Source: CAYOEJ01 sp964403015 (lineage in GTDB: Bacteria; Actinomycetota; Actinomycetes; Actinomycetales; Actinomycetaceae). From it: a stretch of DNA of 64,000 nt. Below are positions 52,842 to 60,808 of this stretch, piece by piece. Made by a program: the position numbers and the translations under genes. The DNA is taken from assembly GCA_964403015.1 (NCBI GenBank), contig CAYOEJ010000005.1, positions 1 to 64,000 on the forward strand, read 5' to 3'. Below the pieces are notes generated by a model. The model searched no databases. It was not told the DNA's origin and saw nothing but the letters and a program-made list of their open reading frames with translations. Each line of letters opens with the position of its first letter. Position 1 is the stretch's first letter.

Positions 52842-54935
52842 TCAGTTCGCCGCGTCCATGGATTCCTTGGCGGCGGCAACGACCGCGTCGGCGGTTATGC
52901 CAAAGCGCTCGAATAGTTCTGCACCGGCGGCGGATGCGCCGTAATGGTTGATACCAACAGAGCGACCGGCGTCGCCGACGATTCCAGCCCAACCAAAGGT
53001 CACGCCAGCCTCAACGGAAACGCGAGCCTTGATGTCGGTGGGAATCACGGAGTTACGGTAGGTCTCATCCTGCTCCTCGAACCATTCGAGGCAGGGGAGT
53101 GAAACAACGCGAGCGCCGATACCTTCCTCAGCGAGCTTCTTGCGCGCCTCGAGCGCGACCGAGACCTCTGAGCCAGTAGCGATGAGCACGACGTCAAGCT
53201 TCTCGGCGTCGGCGAGCACATATCCGCCGCGGAGCACACCTTCTGCCGCCGCGTAGGTATCGCCCTGCGCCGGACCATCCCCACGCTCAATCACGGGCAG
53301 GTTCTGGCGGGACAGAATCAGGCCCGCGGCATGGTTGTCGCGCTCCAGAATTCCACGCCATGCGTAGGATGTCTCGTTTGCGTCGGCAGGACGGACGATA
53401 TCCAGCTGGGGGATAGCACGGTATGACCACAGGTGCTCAACCGGCTGATGAGTGGGGCCATCCTCGCCCACACCAATCGAATCGTGAGTCCACACGAATG
53501 TCGATGGCACCTTCATGAGTGCACCTAGACGCACTGCTCCACGCATGTAGTCGGCGAAGCAGAAGAATGTGCCACCGTATGGTCGGGTTAGACCGTGGAT
53601 CGAAATACCGTTAAGGATTGCGCCCATGGCGTGCTCGCGGATACCGAAATGCAGTGTACGCCCGTAGATGTTGCCTTGGAACATCTTCGACGAACGTTCC
53701 TCGGGAAGGAAGGAGGGTTCGCCTTCCATCGTGGTGTTATTCGAGCCAGCGAGGTCGGCCGAGCCACCCCACAGTTCTGGCAGAACATCCTTGAGAGCGT
53801 TGAGCACCTTTCCAGATGCCGCGCGCGTAGCAAGATCCTTGTCCGTGGGGAATACCGGGAGGTTTTCTTCCCAGCCTTCGGGGAGCTTGCGCTCGGTGAG
53901 ACGATCGAGCAGGTCGGAACGCTCGGGGTTGGCCTCGCGCCACGTGCGCATCGACTCTTCCCAACCATCACGGGCTTCCTTAGCACGGTTAGCAGCATTC
54001 GTGCGGGTGTGCTCCAGAACTTCGGGGTCGATCTGGAATGTCTTTTCTGGATCGAGTCCGAGAATCTCCTTGAGCTTGGCCACTTCATCGCCACCGAGCT
54101 TGGAACCGTGTGAGGCACCCGTGCCCTGAGCATTCGGGCTCGGCCAAGCGATGATGGTGGAGAGCTTAATAATGGACGGCTTGTCCGTGACCTTCTGAGC
54201 TTCTGTGATGGCGTTGTATAGGCCGGCGACGTCCTCTTGATAGTCACCGTTGTTGCGCCAGTCCACATGCTGCGTATGCCAGCCGTAAGCCTCGTAGCGC
54301 TTGAGCACGTCCTCGGAGAATGCGATCGAGGTATCGTCCTCAATAGAAATCTGGTTGTCATCAAAAATCAGGATGAGATTACCCAGATTCTGCGTGCCTG
54401 CCAACGAGCACGCCTCGGACGTGATGCCCTCCTGCAGACAGCCTTCGCCTGCCACAACGAAGATGTTGTGATCGAACGGGCTTTCGCCCTCAGGAGCATC
54501 TGGATCAAGCAGGCCGCGTTCCTTGCGCGCCGCCATGGCCATACCTACCGCCGAAGCGAGACCCTGACCGAGCGGGCCAGTGGTAATTTCAACGCCCTTC
54601 GTGTGGCGGTATTCTGGGTGACCTGGGGTGGCCGATTCGTAGGTGCGTAGTGCCTGGAGGTCTTCGATTTCAAGACCGTAGCCCGCGAGGAACAGCTGGT
54701 TGTAGAGCGTCAAAGATGTGTGGCCTACCGACAGGACAAAGCGGTCGCGGCCGAGCCACATGTCATCAGAAGGATCGTGGCGCATGACCTTCTGGAAAAG
54801 CACGTACGCAAGTGGCGAGAGTGAAATTGCGGTGCCGGGGTGTCCGTTTCCAACCTTTTCGACGGCGTCGGCGGCGAGCGCACGCCCGGTGTCTACAGCT
54901 CGCTGATCAAGCTCTGTCCAATTAAAGCTGGTCAT
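52842..54935 (-). CDS. tkt: Transketolase
   Basis: This thiamine-diphosphate enzyme transfers two-carbon units. GNGHPGTAISLSP, GPLGQGLASAVGMA, the ThDP motif VVAGEGCLQEG with Asn further on, THDSIGVGEDGPTHQP and the C-terminal regulatory domain are all present. It has 697 aa. ATG 54935 has GAAGGAAGT upstream. It is the first gene of the pentose phosphate cluster and diverges from xerD. Confidence 0.97.
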   Translation of the reverse strand: MTSFNWTELDQRAVDTGRALAADAVEKVGNGHPGTAISLSPLAYVLFQKVMRHDPSDDMWLGRDRFVLSVGHTSLTLYNQLFLAGYGLEIEDLQALRTYESATPGHPEYRHTKGVEITTGPLGQGLASAVGMAMAARKERGLLDPDAPEGESPFDHNIFVVAGEGCLQEGITSEACSLAGTQNLGNLILIFDDNQISIEDDTSIAFSEDVLKRYEAYGWHTQHVDWRNNGDYQEDVAGLYNAITEAQKVTDKPSIIKLSTIIAWPSPNAQGTGASHGSKLGGDEVAKLKEILGLDPEKTFQIDPEVLEHTRTNAANRAKEARDGWEESMRTWREANPERSDLLDRLTERKLPEGWEENLPVFPTDKDLATRAASGKVLNALKDVLPELWGGSADLAGSNNTTMEGEPSFLPEERSSKMFQGNIYGRTLHFGIREHAMGAILNGISIHGLTRPYGGTFFCFADYMRGAVRLGALMKVPSTFVWTHDSIGVGEDGPTHQPVEHLWSYRAIPQLDIVRPADANETSYAWRGILERDNHAAGLILSRQNLPVIERGDGPAQGDTYAAAEGVLRGGYVLADAEKLDVVLIATGSEVSVALEARKKLAEEGIGARVVSLPCLEWFEEQDETYRNSVIPTDIKARVSVEAGVTFGWAGIVGDAGRSVGINHYGASAAGAELFERFGITADAVVAAAKESMDAAN

Positions 54936-54997
54936 ACTTCCTTCTTCCTGGTTTGCTGACCGCGCCGATTCCTCAGCACAGTTTTTCCATACGTATT

Positions 54998-55011
54998 AAG
55001 GGTATATCCTT
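54998..55011. promoter_or_regulatory. Near-palindrome in the tkt-xerD intergenic region
   Basis: AAGGGTATATCCTT is symmetric except at two positions and lies between divergent genes. It could be a -10 element (TATATC) or an operator. Confidence 0.3.
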
Positions 55012-55062
55012 TACTCACGAAACTCGGGTCTTTAGGCCAGAAATGGGACGTTAAGAATCGCG

Positions 55063-56034
55063 ATGACTACCAATTTTCCGCGCGCTATGGCGAGAGTCCT
55101 CGATCAGTACTTCGCCCACCTCTCCGTCGAACGTTCGCTCAGCGCAAATACGGTGTCTGCCTACAGGCGCGACTTGACGCATTACGCGGCCCATCTTCAG
55201 CTCCGTGACATTAAAGATTTCCTTGCCGTTACAGAGGAGGATGCCGCCTCATTTGTCGACTACCTAGCAAACCCCGCGTTGAGCGCGCCTGGATCAGCTG
55301 CGGCCGGAACTTCAAAGCAACGGGGGATGGCGACGTCGTCGATAGCAAGGATGGTGACGTCGGTACGGGGGCTTCACGAGTTTCTCGTGGCCGAAGGTTT
55401 AACGACGACGAACCCGACCACCGACCTTCACCCACCCAAGCTTGGGCGCAAGTTACCCAAAGCAATCAGCATTGCACACATGCGCCAGCTCATCGAATCA
55501 TCTTCGGTCGGAGAGGGCCCAATCCCGCTTAGAGATAGAGCGCTGGTAGAAATTCTCTATGGCACGGGCGCCAGAATTTCGGAGGCAGTCGGTCTCAGCG
55601 CAGACGACATTGCGTTGGATACGGCCACCATCAGACTTTTCGGCAAAGGCCGAAAGGAACGGATCTTGCCTCTCGGTTCATACGCCATCGATGCAATCAA
55701 TGCATATGTGGTTCGCGGGCGGCCAGAACTCGCCGCAAAGGGCTCCGGATCCTCGGCTTTATTTCTCAACAAACGGGGGAATGCGCTGTCACGACAGTCG
55801 GCTTGGGGCGCGATTCAGGACATCGCCGAGCAAGCAGGAGTAAAGAACGTTACGCCACATACTTTCCGTCATTCTTTTGCCACCCACCTTCTTCAAGGTG
55901 GGGCAGACGTACGTATCGTTCAGGAAATGCTCGGCCACTCATCGGTCACCACCACGCAGATTTATACGCTCGTGACTCCCGAAACAATGAAGGAAGTCTA
56001 TGCAAGTACTCACCCGCGTGCTTGGCACGACTGA
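55063..56034 (+). CDS. xerD: XerD-type tyrosine recombinase
   Basis: XerD resolves chromosome dimers at dif with XerC. The catalytic set is complete: Arg in GTGARISE, Lys in GKGRKER, HTFRHSF (His and Arg), LGHSSVTTTQIY (His and nucleophile Tyr). The N-terminal SAM-like domain binds the core site. It has 323 aa. The start ATG 55063 has no Shine-Dalgarno sequence; TAAGAA lies 5 nt upstream, a weak leaderless candidate. Location before parA-scpAB matches mycobacteria, so this is the housekeeping recombinase rather than a phage integrase. Confidence 0.94.
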   Translation: MTTNFPRAMARVLDQYFAHLSVERSLSANTVSAYRRDLTHYAAHLQLRDIKDFLAVTEEDAASFVDYLANPALSAPGSAAAGTSKQRGMATSSIARMVTSVRGLHEFLVAEGLTTTNPTTDLHPPKLGRKLPKAISIAHMRQLIESSSVGEGPIPLRDRALVEILYGTGARISEAVGLSADDIALDTATIRLFGKGRKERILPLGSYAIDAINAYVVRGRPELAAKGSGSSALFLNKRGNALSRQSAWGAIQDIAEQAGVKNVTPHTFRHSFATHLLQGGADVRIVQEMLGHSSVTTTQIYTLVTPETMKEVYASTHPRAWHD

Positions 56035-56053
56035 GTGAAGGCGATTTATCTAG

Positions 56054-56059
56054 TAGATT
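56054..56059 (+). promoter_or_regulatory. Leaderless -10 box (parA-scpAB-rluB group)
   Basis: TAGATT, 6 nt before GTG 56066, with no Shine-Dalgarno sequence. Confidence 0.55.
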
Positions 56060-56065
56060 TGTACC

Positions 56066-56923
56066 GTGACTGCAGAACAAACCGACATTCTTGATGAACT
56101 TGATCCGAACCGCGACTTTCCGCTGCCTGGAGACATCACTTCACATGGCCCTGCGCGCATCATCGCGATGTGTAACCAGAAGGGCGGCGTGGGTAAAACC
56201 ACCACCTCCATCAACCTAGCCGCAGCATTGGCAGGCTACGGGCGAAAGGTGTTGCTAGTGGACTTCGATCCACAGGGTGCAGCCAGCGCTGGTCTGGGTA
56301 TCAACGCCATGGCGCTCGATCGAACGATCTACGACGAAATGGTCTCTGCAAAGCCCGACGTCACCCGTATTATTCACGAGACTTCGGTGGAGAACCTCGA
56401 CCTCGTTCCTGCAAATATCGAGCTCTCGGCAGCCGAAATTCAATTGATCAACGAAGTAGCACGCGAGCAGTCACTTTTGCGCGTTCTGCGTCCGATCATG
56501 GATACCTACGATGTCGTCATTATCGACTGCCAGCCATCACTTGGTCTTTTGACTGTCAATGCCCTTACTGCCGCGCACGGAGTTATTATCCCTCTCGAAG
56601 CAGAGTTCTTCGCTATGCGTGGTGTTGCCCTGCTCGTAGACCAGATTGAGCGCGTTCAAGATCGCTTGAACCCGCGACTGTCAATTGACGGAGTGCTTCT
56701 TACCATGGTCGATTCGCGCACTCTTCACGCTCGTGAGGTCATTGGCCTTGTCAAACAACGCTTCGGCGATCAGGTGTTTGACACCCAGATCGCTCGTACG
56801 GTGAAGTTCCCTGACGCAACCATTGCAGCCGAGCCAATCACGAGCTACGCCCCGAATCATCCGGGCTCGAAGGCCTACAAGCGCCTAGCCCGTGAACTGA
56901 TTGCCCGCGGAGCATCGGCCTAA
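56066..56923 (+). CDS. ParA-family ATPase linked to scpAB
   Basis: The deviant Walker A motif CNQKGGVGKTT (about residues 36-46) with signature Lys, VLLVDFDPQGAAS and IIDCQPSLGLL identify a ParA/Soj ATPase. It has 285 aa with a 25-residue polar N-terminus. No parB lies beside it; it is the second ParA that accompanies scpA-scpB in actinobacteria (Rv1708 position), probably serving chromosome organisation. GTG 56066 is apparently leaderless. scpA follows after 4 nt. Confidence 0.92.
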   Translation: MTAEQTDILDELDPNRDFPLPGDITSHGPARIIAMCNQKGGVGKTTTSINLAAALAGYGRKVLLVDFDPQGAASAGLGINAMALDRTIYDEMVSAKPDVTRIIHETSVENLDLVPANIELSAAEIQLINEVAREQSLLRVLRPIMDTYDVVIIDCQPSLGLLTVNALTAAHGVIIPLEAEFFAMRGVALLVDQIERVQDRLNPRLSIDGVLLTMVDSRTLHAREVIGLVKQRFGDQVFDTQIARTVKFPDATIAAEPITSYAPNHPGSKAYKRLARELIARGASA

Positions 56924-56927
56924 GTCC

Positions 56928-57719
56928 ATGACCGTGCAGGATGACCTCTTTACATCCGAAGGTTTCGCAGTCAACCTTGATGTATTTTCCGGCCCTTTTG
57001 AGGTTCTCCTGTCGCTCATCGCGAAGCATCGGCTCGATATCACCGAGGTTGCACTCGCAACGGTGACAGATGAGTTCTTGACTTTTATTCGTCAACAAGA
57101 TGAACTCGATCTTTCGCAGATGTCGGAGTTCCTCGTTGTGGCAGCAACGCTCCTCGACATCAAAGCGGCCCGGCTTTTGCCACGCGATGAGACTGATGAA
57201 GAGGATCTAGAGTTCCTTGAAGCACGCGATCTACTCTTTGCGAAACTTTTGCAGTATCGAGCCTTCAAGCAGGTTGCGGTGGACATTGCGGCTCGTTTTA
57301 GCGCACAGAGCCTAGCATCGCCACGAGACGTCCCCATGGAAGACGAGTTCAAGGCACTCCTTCCTGAGATTCAGTTGCGAATTGGCCTGCAGGATTTCGC
57401 CATACTCGCTGCGCGCGCCATGTCCCGACCACTGCAGGTTGTAGCGTTTGACCATCTCCACGATCCACTTATGCCTGTTGAGACGCAGATTGCCTTACTC
57501 CGCGACCGTATGGTGATAGGGGACCGGGTGTCCTTTAGCTCACTTTGTAGCGATGCCTACAACGTTCCCACCGTGGTCTCACGCTTCCTTGCGGTTCTCG
57601 AAATGCTCCGCGGGGGAGAGGTTCATATCGACCAAGATGGACCTCTGGAGCCGCTGCTCATCACGCGTGTCAAACCCGAGAGCGCGCAGTACTTCGACGA
57701 AGGAGAAGACTATGAGTGA
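56928..57719 (+). CDS. scpA: Segregation and condensation protein A
   Basis: ScpA is the kleisin that bridges the SMC heads. Its N-terminal FSGPFEVLLSLIAKHRLDITEV helix region binds the SMC neck (about residues 18-40 here), and the C-terminal winged helix contains the RFLAVLEMLRGGEV-type segment. It has 263 aa. ATG 56928 is chosen since it follows the parA stop and aligns with the family. It overlaps scpB by 8 nt. Confidence 0.94.
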   Translation: MTVQDDLFTSEGFAVNLDVFSGPFEVLLSLIAKHRLDITEVALATVTDEFLTFIRQQDELDLSQMSEFLVVAATLLDIKAARLLPRDETDEEDLEFLEARDLLFAKLLQYRAFKQVAVDIAARFSAQSLASPRDVPMEDEFKALLPEIQLRIGLQDFAILAARAMSRPLQVVAFDHLHDPLMPVETQIALLRDRMVIGDRVSFSSLCSDAYNVPTVVSRFLAVLEMLRGGEVHIDQDGPLEPLLITRVKPESAQYFDEGEDYE

Positions 57720-58275
57720 AGACGGATTTCGCAGAGGAGCTCTCGAAGCAATCCTCATGGTGTCCCCCGAGTCCGTCACGGTAAAAGCGCTGGCCTTCGC
57801 CATTGAAAGTACGGAAGCTGAGACGGATGCACTGCTTCGCTCGATCGCCCGAGCATATGCGGAGGAGGAGCCACCACGCGGCTTTCAACTCCGCGAGGTT
57901 GGGGGCGGCTGGCGGTTCTATTCTCACCCGCGCTATGCCGACGTCGTCGGTAGTTTCGTTACCCATGGGCAATCGAACAAACTCTCGGCGCAAGCGCTTG
58001 AAACACTTGCAGTCATTGCCTACCGGCAGCCCGTCACGCGCGCGCAAATTGCCGCAATCCGTGGTGTTGAGGTAGATTCAGTAGTTCGAACTTTGCAGAC
58101 GCGGGGCCTCATAGAGCAAACTGGCAACACGCAGGCAACGGGCGCGAGCCTATACGAAACCACCGATCTTTTCCTTGAAAAGATGGGCATGAACTCACTC
58201 GAGGAACTGGCACCTCTTGCTCCCTACCTGCCAGATGACGAAGAACTCGCAGACGTCGAGAAGGAGTTGGCATGA
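57712..58275 (+). CDS. scpB: Segregation and condensation protein B
   Basis: ScpB dimers bind ScpA and regulate the SMC complex. The two winged helices show ALEAILMVSPESVTV at the start and the signature LSAQALETLAVIAYRQPVTRAQI (about residues 89-111) with EQTG in the last helix. It has 187 aa. ATG 57712 with AAGGAGAAGAC upstream is inside the end of scpA; the longer frame upstream is out of family. It overlaps rluB by 4 nt. Confidence 0.94.
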   Translation: MSEDGFRRGALEAILMVSPESVTVKALAFAIESTEAETDALLRSIARAYAEEEPPRGFQLREVGGGWRFYSHPRYADVVGSFVTHGQSNKLSAQALETLAVIAYRQPVTRAQIAAIRGVEVDSVVRTLQTRGLIEQTGNTQATGASLYETTDLFLEKMGMNSLEELAPLAPYLPDDEELADVEKELA

Positions 58276-59027
58276 GCCGCATTTCCCAGGACATTCACGA
58301 TCCGAAGGGTGAGCGCCTACAAAAAGTACTCGCGCACGCCGGAGTGGGATCGCGACGCGCTTGCGAAGATCTCATCAGCCAGGGGCGCGTCAGCGTCGAT
58401 GGCAATATCATTACGCAGCTTGGCATTCGCGTGGATCCCGATACCGCTGTCATTCATGTTGACGGCAATCGCGTGATTCTCGACGAGAACCTGCTAACAG
58501 TCGCGCTTTATAAACCGCCGGGTGTCGTTTCGACCATGAGCGATGACCAAAACCGTCCAACCCTTTCTGACTACGTGCAAGATCGCGTCGAGCGTCTTGT
58601 TCACGTTGGACGGCTCGACATTGAGACCGAGGGTTTGATTTTGCTTTCTAATGACGGCGAGCTTACCCACCGCCTCACCCATCCGTCCTACGAAGTTCCC
58701 AAGACCTACATCGCGCGCGTTGAAGGCACAGTGACCCGCGGCCTAACCAAGGTGATGGAAAAGGGAATCACGCTCGAAGACGGTCCTATCCGCGCCGATA
58801 GGTTCGTGGTTCGTGAGACCGCACGTAAGAACTCGATCATCGAGATCACGCTTCACTCGGGTCGGAACCGCATCGTACGAAGGATGATGGAAGAGGTCGG
58901 TCATCCGGTGATGGAACTCGTCCGCACGCAGTTCGGAAATATCACTGTAGGCCGTCTCAAGCCGGGTCAGACGCGAGTTATCGCCGGATCCGAGCTTGGA
59001 GCTCTCATGCGATTGGTCGATATGTAA
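58272..59027 (+). CDS. rluB: RluB/RsuA-family pseudouridine synthase
   Basis: It isomerises a uridine in 23S or 16S rRNA. An N-terminal S4 RNA-binding domain (about residues 12-60, RLQKVLAHAGVGSRRACE) is followed by the synthase domain with catalytic Asp in VGRLDIETEGLILLSNDG and late GRNRIVRRM. It has 251 aa. It lies between scpB and tyrA/cmk, the conserved place. It overlaps the next gene by 1 nt. Confidence 0.94.
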   Translation: MSRISQDIHDPKGERLQKVLAHAGVGSRRACEDLISQGRVSVDGNIITQLGIRVDPDTAVIHVDGNRVILDENLLTVALYKPPGVVSTMSDDQNRPTLSDYVQDRVERLVHVGRLDIETEGLILLSNDGELTHRLTHPSYEVPKTYIARVEGTVTRGLTKVMEKGITLEDGPIRADRFVVRETARKNSIIEITLHSGRNRIVRRMMEEVGHPVMELVRTQFGNITVGRLKPGQTRVIAGSELGALMRLVDM

Positions 59028-60808
59028 TGGATACAGTCCTCACCCCATCTCCCGTACTCGTCATAGGTACGGGTCTGCTGGGCACCTCCATCGCGCTTCG
59101 ACTCAAACGCGGCGGGGTAGAGGTGTATTTAGAGGACGCTTCACCGATAGCGGCAGGTCTCGCTCGGGATCTCGGCGCGGGTTCGCTCGACACTATCGCT
59201 GAGCCGTCCGTCGTCGTCGTCGCGGTTCCACCGGACGTGACCGCTGCGGTAGTCAAATCGGCTCTCAGCGCATATCCGGGAGCCGTGGTCACGGACGTCG
59301 CTTCAGTCAAGGTCGACGTTCAACGAGCGCTATCCGGTCACCCGGGAATAAGTCGCTGGGTCGGTTCACATCCGATGGCTGGCAAGGAACGATCGGGAGC
59401 GATCGCTGCCGACGCCGATCTGTTCGTCGGTCGCCCGTGGGTAATCGTTGGTAGCGACGAGACCAGTGCCTCCGCATTGGCGTCCATACGGACGTTAGCC
59501 GTAGACATGGGTGCCTCGCCGGTTCACATGACGGCCCAGGAGCACGATCATGCCGTCGCCGTAGTTTCTCACATGCCTCAGCTCATGAGTTCACTCGTGG
59601 CAGCTGCGCTTCGAGATGAGGCAGCGTCCGCGCTAGACCTCGCGGGGCAAGGCCTCCGTGATGTCACCCGCATCGCGGAATCGGATGCGCTGCTTTGGAC
59701 ATCCATCGTGAGCGGTAACCGAGTAGAAATAGCTTCGGTGCTTCGCGCAATTAATGCTCGGCTGGGCCGTCTCGTTGCCGCGCTAGATAGACGCGAGGGT
59801 GGTCTCGATCAAATCTCGGCAGTGATCGCGGACGGTAATACTGGCGTCGCACGGATCCCCGGTAAGCACGGCGGCGCCCCAGAGAATTACGCTGACGTTA
59901 CTGTTCTCGTCCCAGATGAACCCGGTGAACTTGGTCGGTTGTTTACCGAAATTGGCGAGATCGGCGTCAATATTGAAGACCTTATGCTCGAGCACTCCGC
60001 ACAGCAGCCGGTTGGTCGAGCGATTATTTCAGTTAATCCATCGAGGGCTTTGCCGCTTGAGCAGGGCCTAGAAGAACGCGGCTGGCAAATTGTTTCTGCC
60101 ACGGGAAAGGTCAAGCCCATGTTGATCGCCATTGATGGACCATCTGGTTCCGGCAAGTCCACCGTGGCCCGCCGCGTAGCCCATGACCTCGGGTTGGCCT
60201 ACCTTGATACTGGCGCGATGTATCGCGCAGCCACCTGGTGGGCCCTGCACGAAGGTGTTGATCTTGACGATGCACAGGCCGTGCTGGATGCGACGATTCA
60301 CATGCCGCTCGTCATCGAACTTGATCCAGACAACCAGCGGTTCATCTGCGGCGGTGAGGATATTACGAGTGCGATACGTTCATCGGAACTATCCAAGGTC
60401 GTTTCTAAGGTGGCTGTGATTATCCCTGTCCGCCACGAGATGGCTCGCCGTCAGCAGTCCATCATTGCTGAAGAAGCTCAAGCCGGCGGGTTCTCCGGCG
60501 GCCGCGGCATCGTGGCCGAGGGCCGGGATATCACCACTGTTGTTGCGCCCGATGCTGACGTACGCGTGCTGCTGACCGCATCTGAGGAAGCTCGTCTTGC
60601 TCGCCGCGCTCTGGAAATTCGCGGCTCGGTTGACTCTGAAGTGCTTGAGTCCATGCGAGACGAGGTTATTCGCCGCGACCGCGATGACTCGACAGTCTCA
60701 GAGTTTATGAGTGCTCAAGATGGCGTGACAACCATCGATTCATCCACGCTCGGTATCGACGACGTCGTTGCCGCCATTAAGTCTTTGATTCCGGAGGAAT
60801 TGCGATGA
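59027..60808 (+). CDS. Fused prephenate dehydrogenase (TyrA, ACT) and cytidylate kinase (Cmk)
   Basis: One open frame of 593 codons carries two complete enzymes. Residues 1 to about 285 are a TyrA: Rossmann VIGTGLLGTS, GSHPMAGKERSG and HDHAVAVVSHMPQ. About 287-350 is an ACT domain (VLVPDEPGELGRLF). Residue 365 onward is a full CMP/dCMP kinase of 229 aa: MLIAIDGPSGSGKST, YLDTGAMYRA and VAEGRDITTVV. Met365 (60119) has GGGAAAGG 8 nt upstream, so a separate Cmk could also be made by internal initiation. TyrA leads to tyrosine; Cmk supplies CDP. It overlaps rluB by 1 nt and der by 4 nt. Confidence 0.93.
   Translation: MDTVLTPSPVLVIGTGLLGTSIALRLKRGGVEVYLEDASPIAAGLARDLGAGSLDTIAEPSVVVVAVPPDVTAAVVKSALSAYPGAVVTDVASVKVDVQRALSGHPGISRWVGSHPMAGKERSGAIAADADLFVGRPWVIVGSDETSASALASIRTLAVDMGASPVHMTAQEHDHAVAVVSHMPQLMSSLVAAALRDEAASALDLAGQGLRDVTRIAESDALLWTSIVSGNRVEIASVLRAINARLGRLVAALDRREGGLDQISAVIADGNTGVARIPGKHGGAPENYADVTVLVPDEPGELGRLFTEIGEIGVNIEDLMLEHSAQQPVGRAIISVNPSRALPLEQGLEERGWQIVSATGKVKPMLIAIDGPSGSGKSTVARRVAHDLGLAYLDTGAMYRAATWWALHEGVDLDDAQAVLDATIHMPLVIELDPDNQRFICGGEDITSAIRSSELSKVVSKVAVIIPVRHEMARRQQSIIAEEAQAGGFSGGRGIVAEGRDITTVVAPDADVRVLLTASEEARLARRALEIRGSVDSEVLESMRDEVIRRDRDDSTVSEFMSAQDGVTTIDSSTLGIDDVVAAIKSLIPEELR

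Noticed and set aside
55063..56034. Tyrosine recombinase as a sign of a mobile element or integron
   Set aside because: It lies directly before parA-scpA-scpB, the conserved place of housekeeping xerD, with no attachment-site repeats or phage genes near it.
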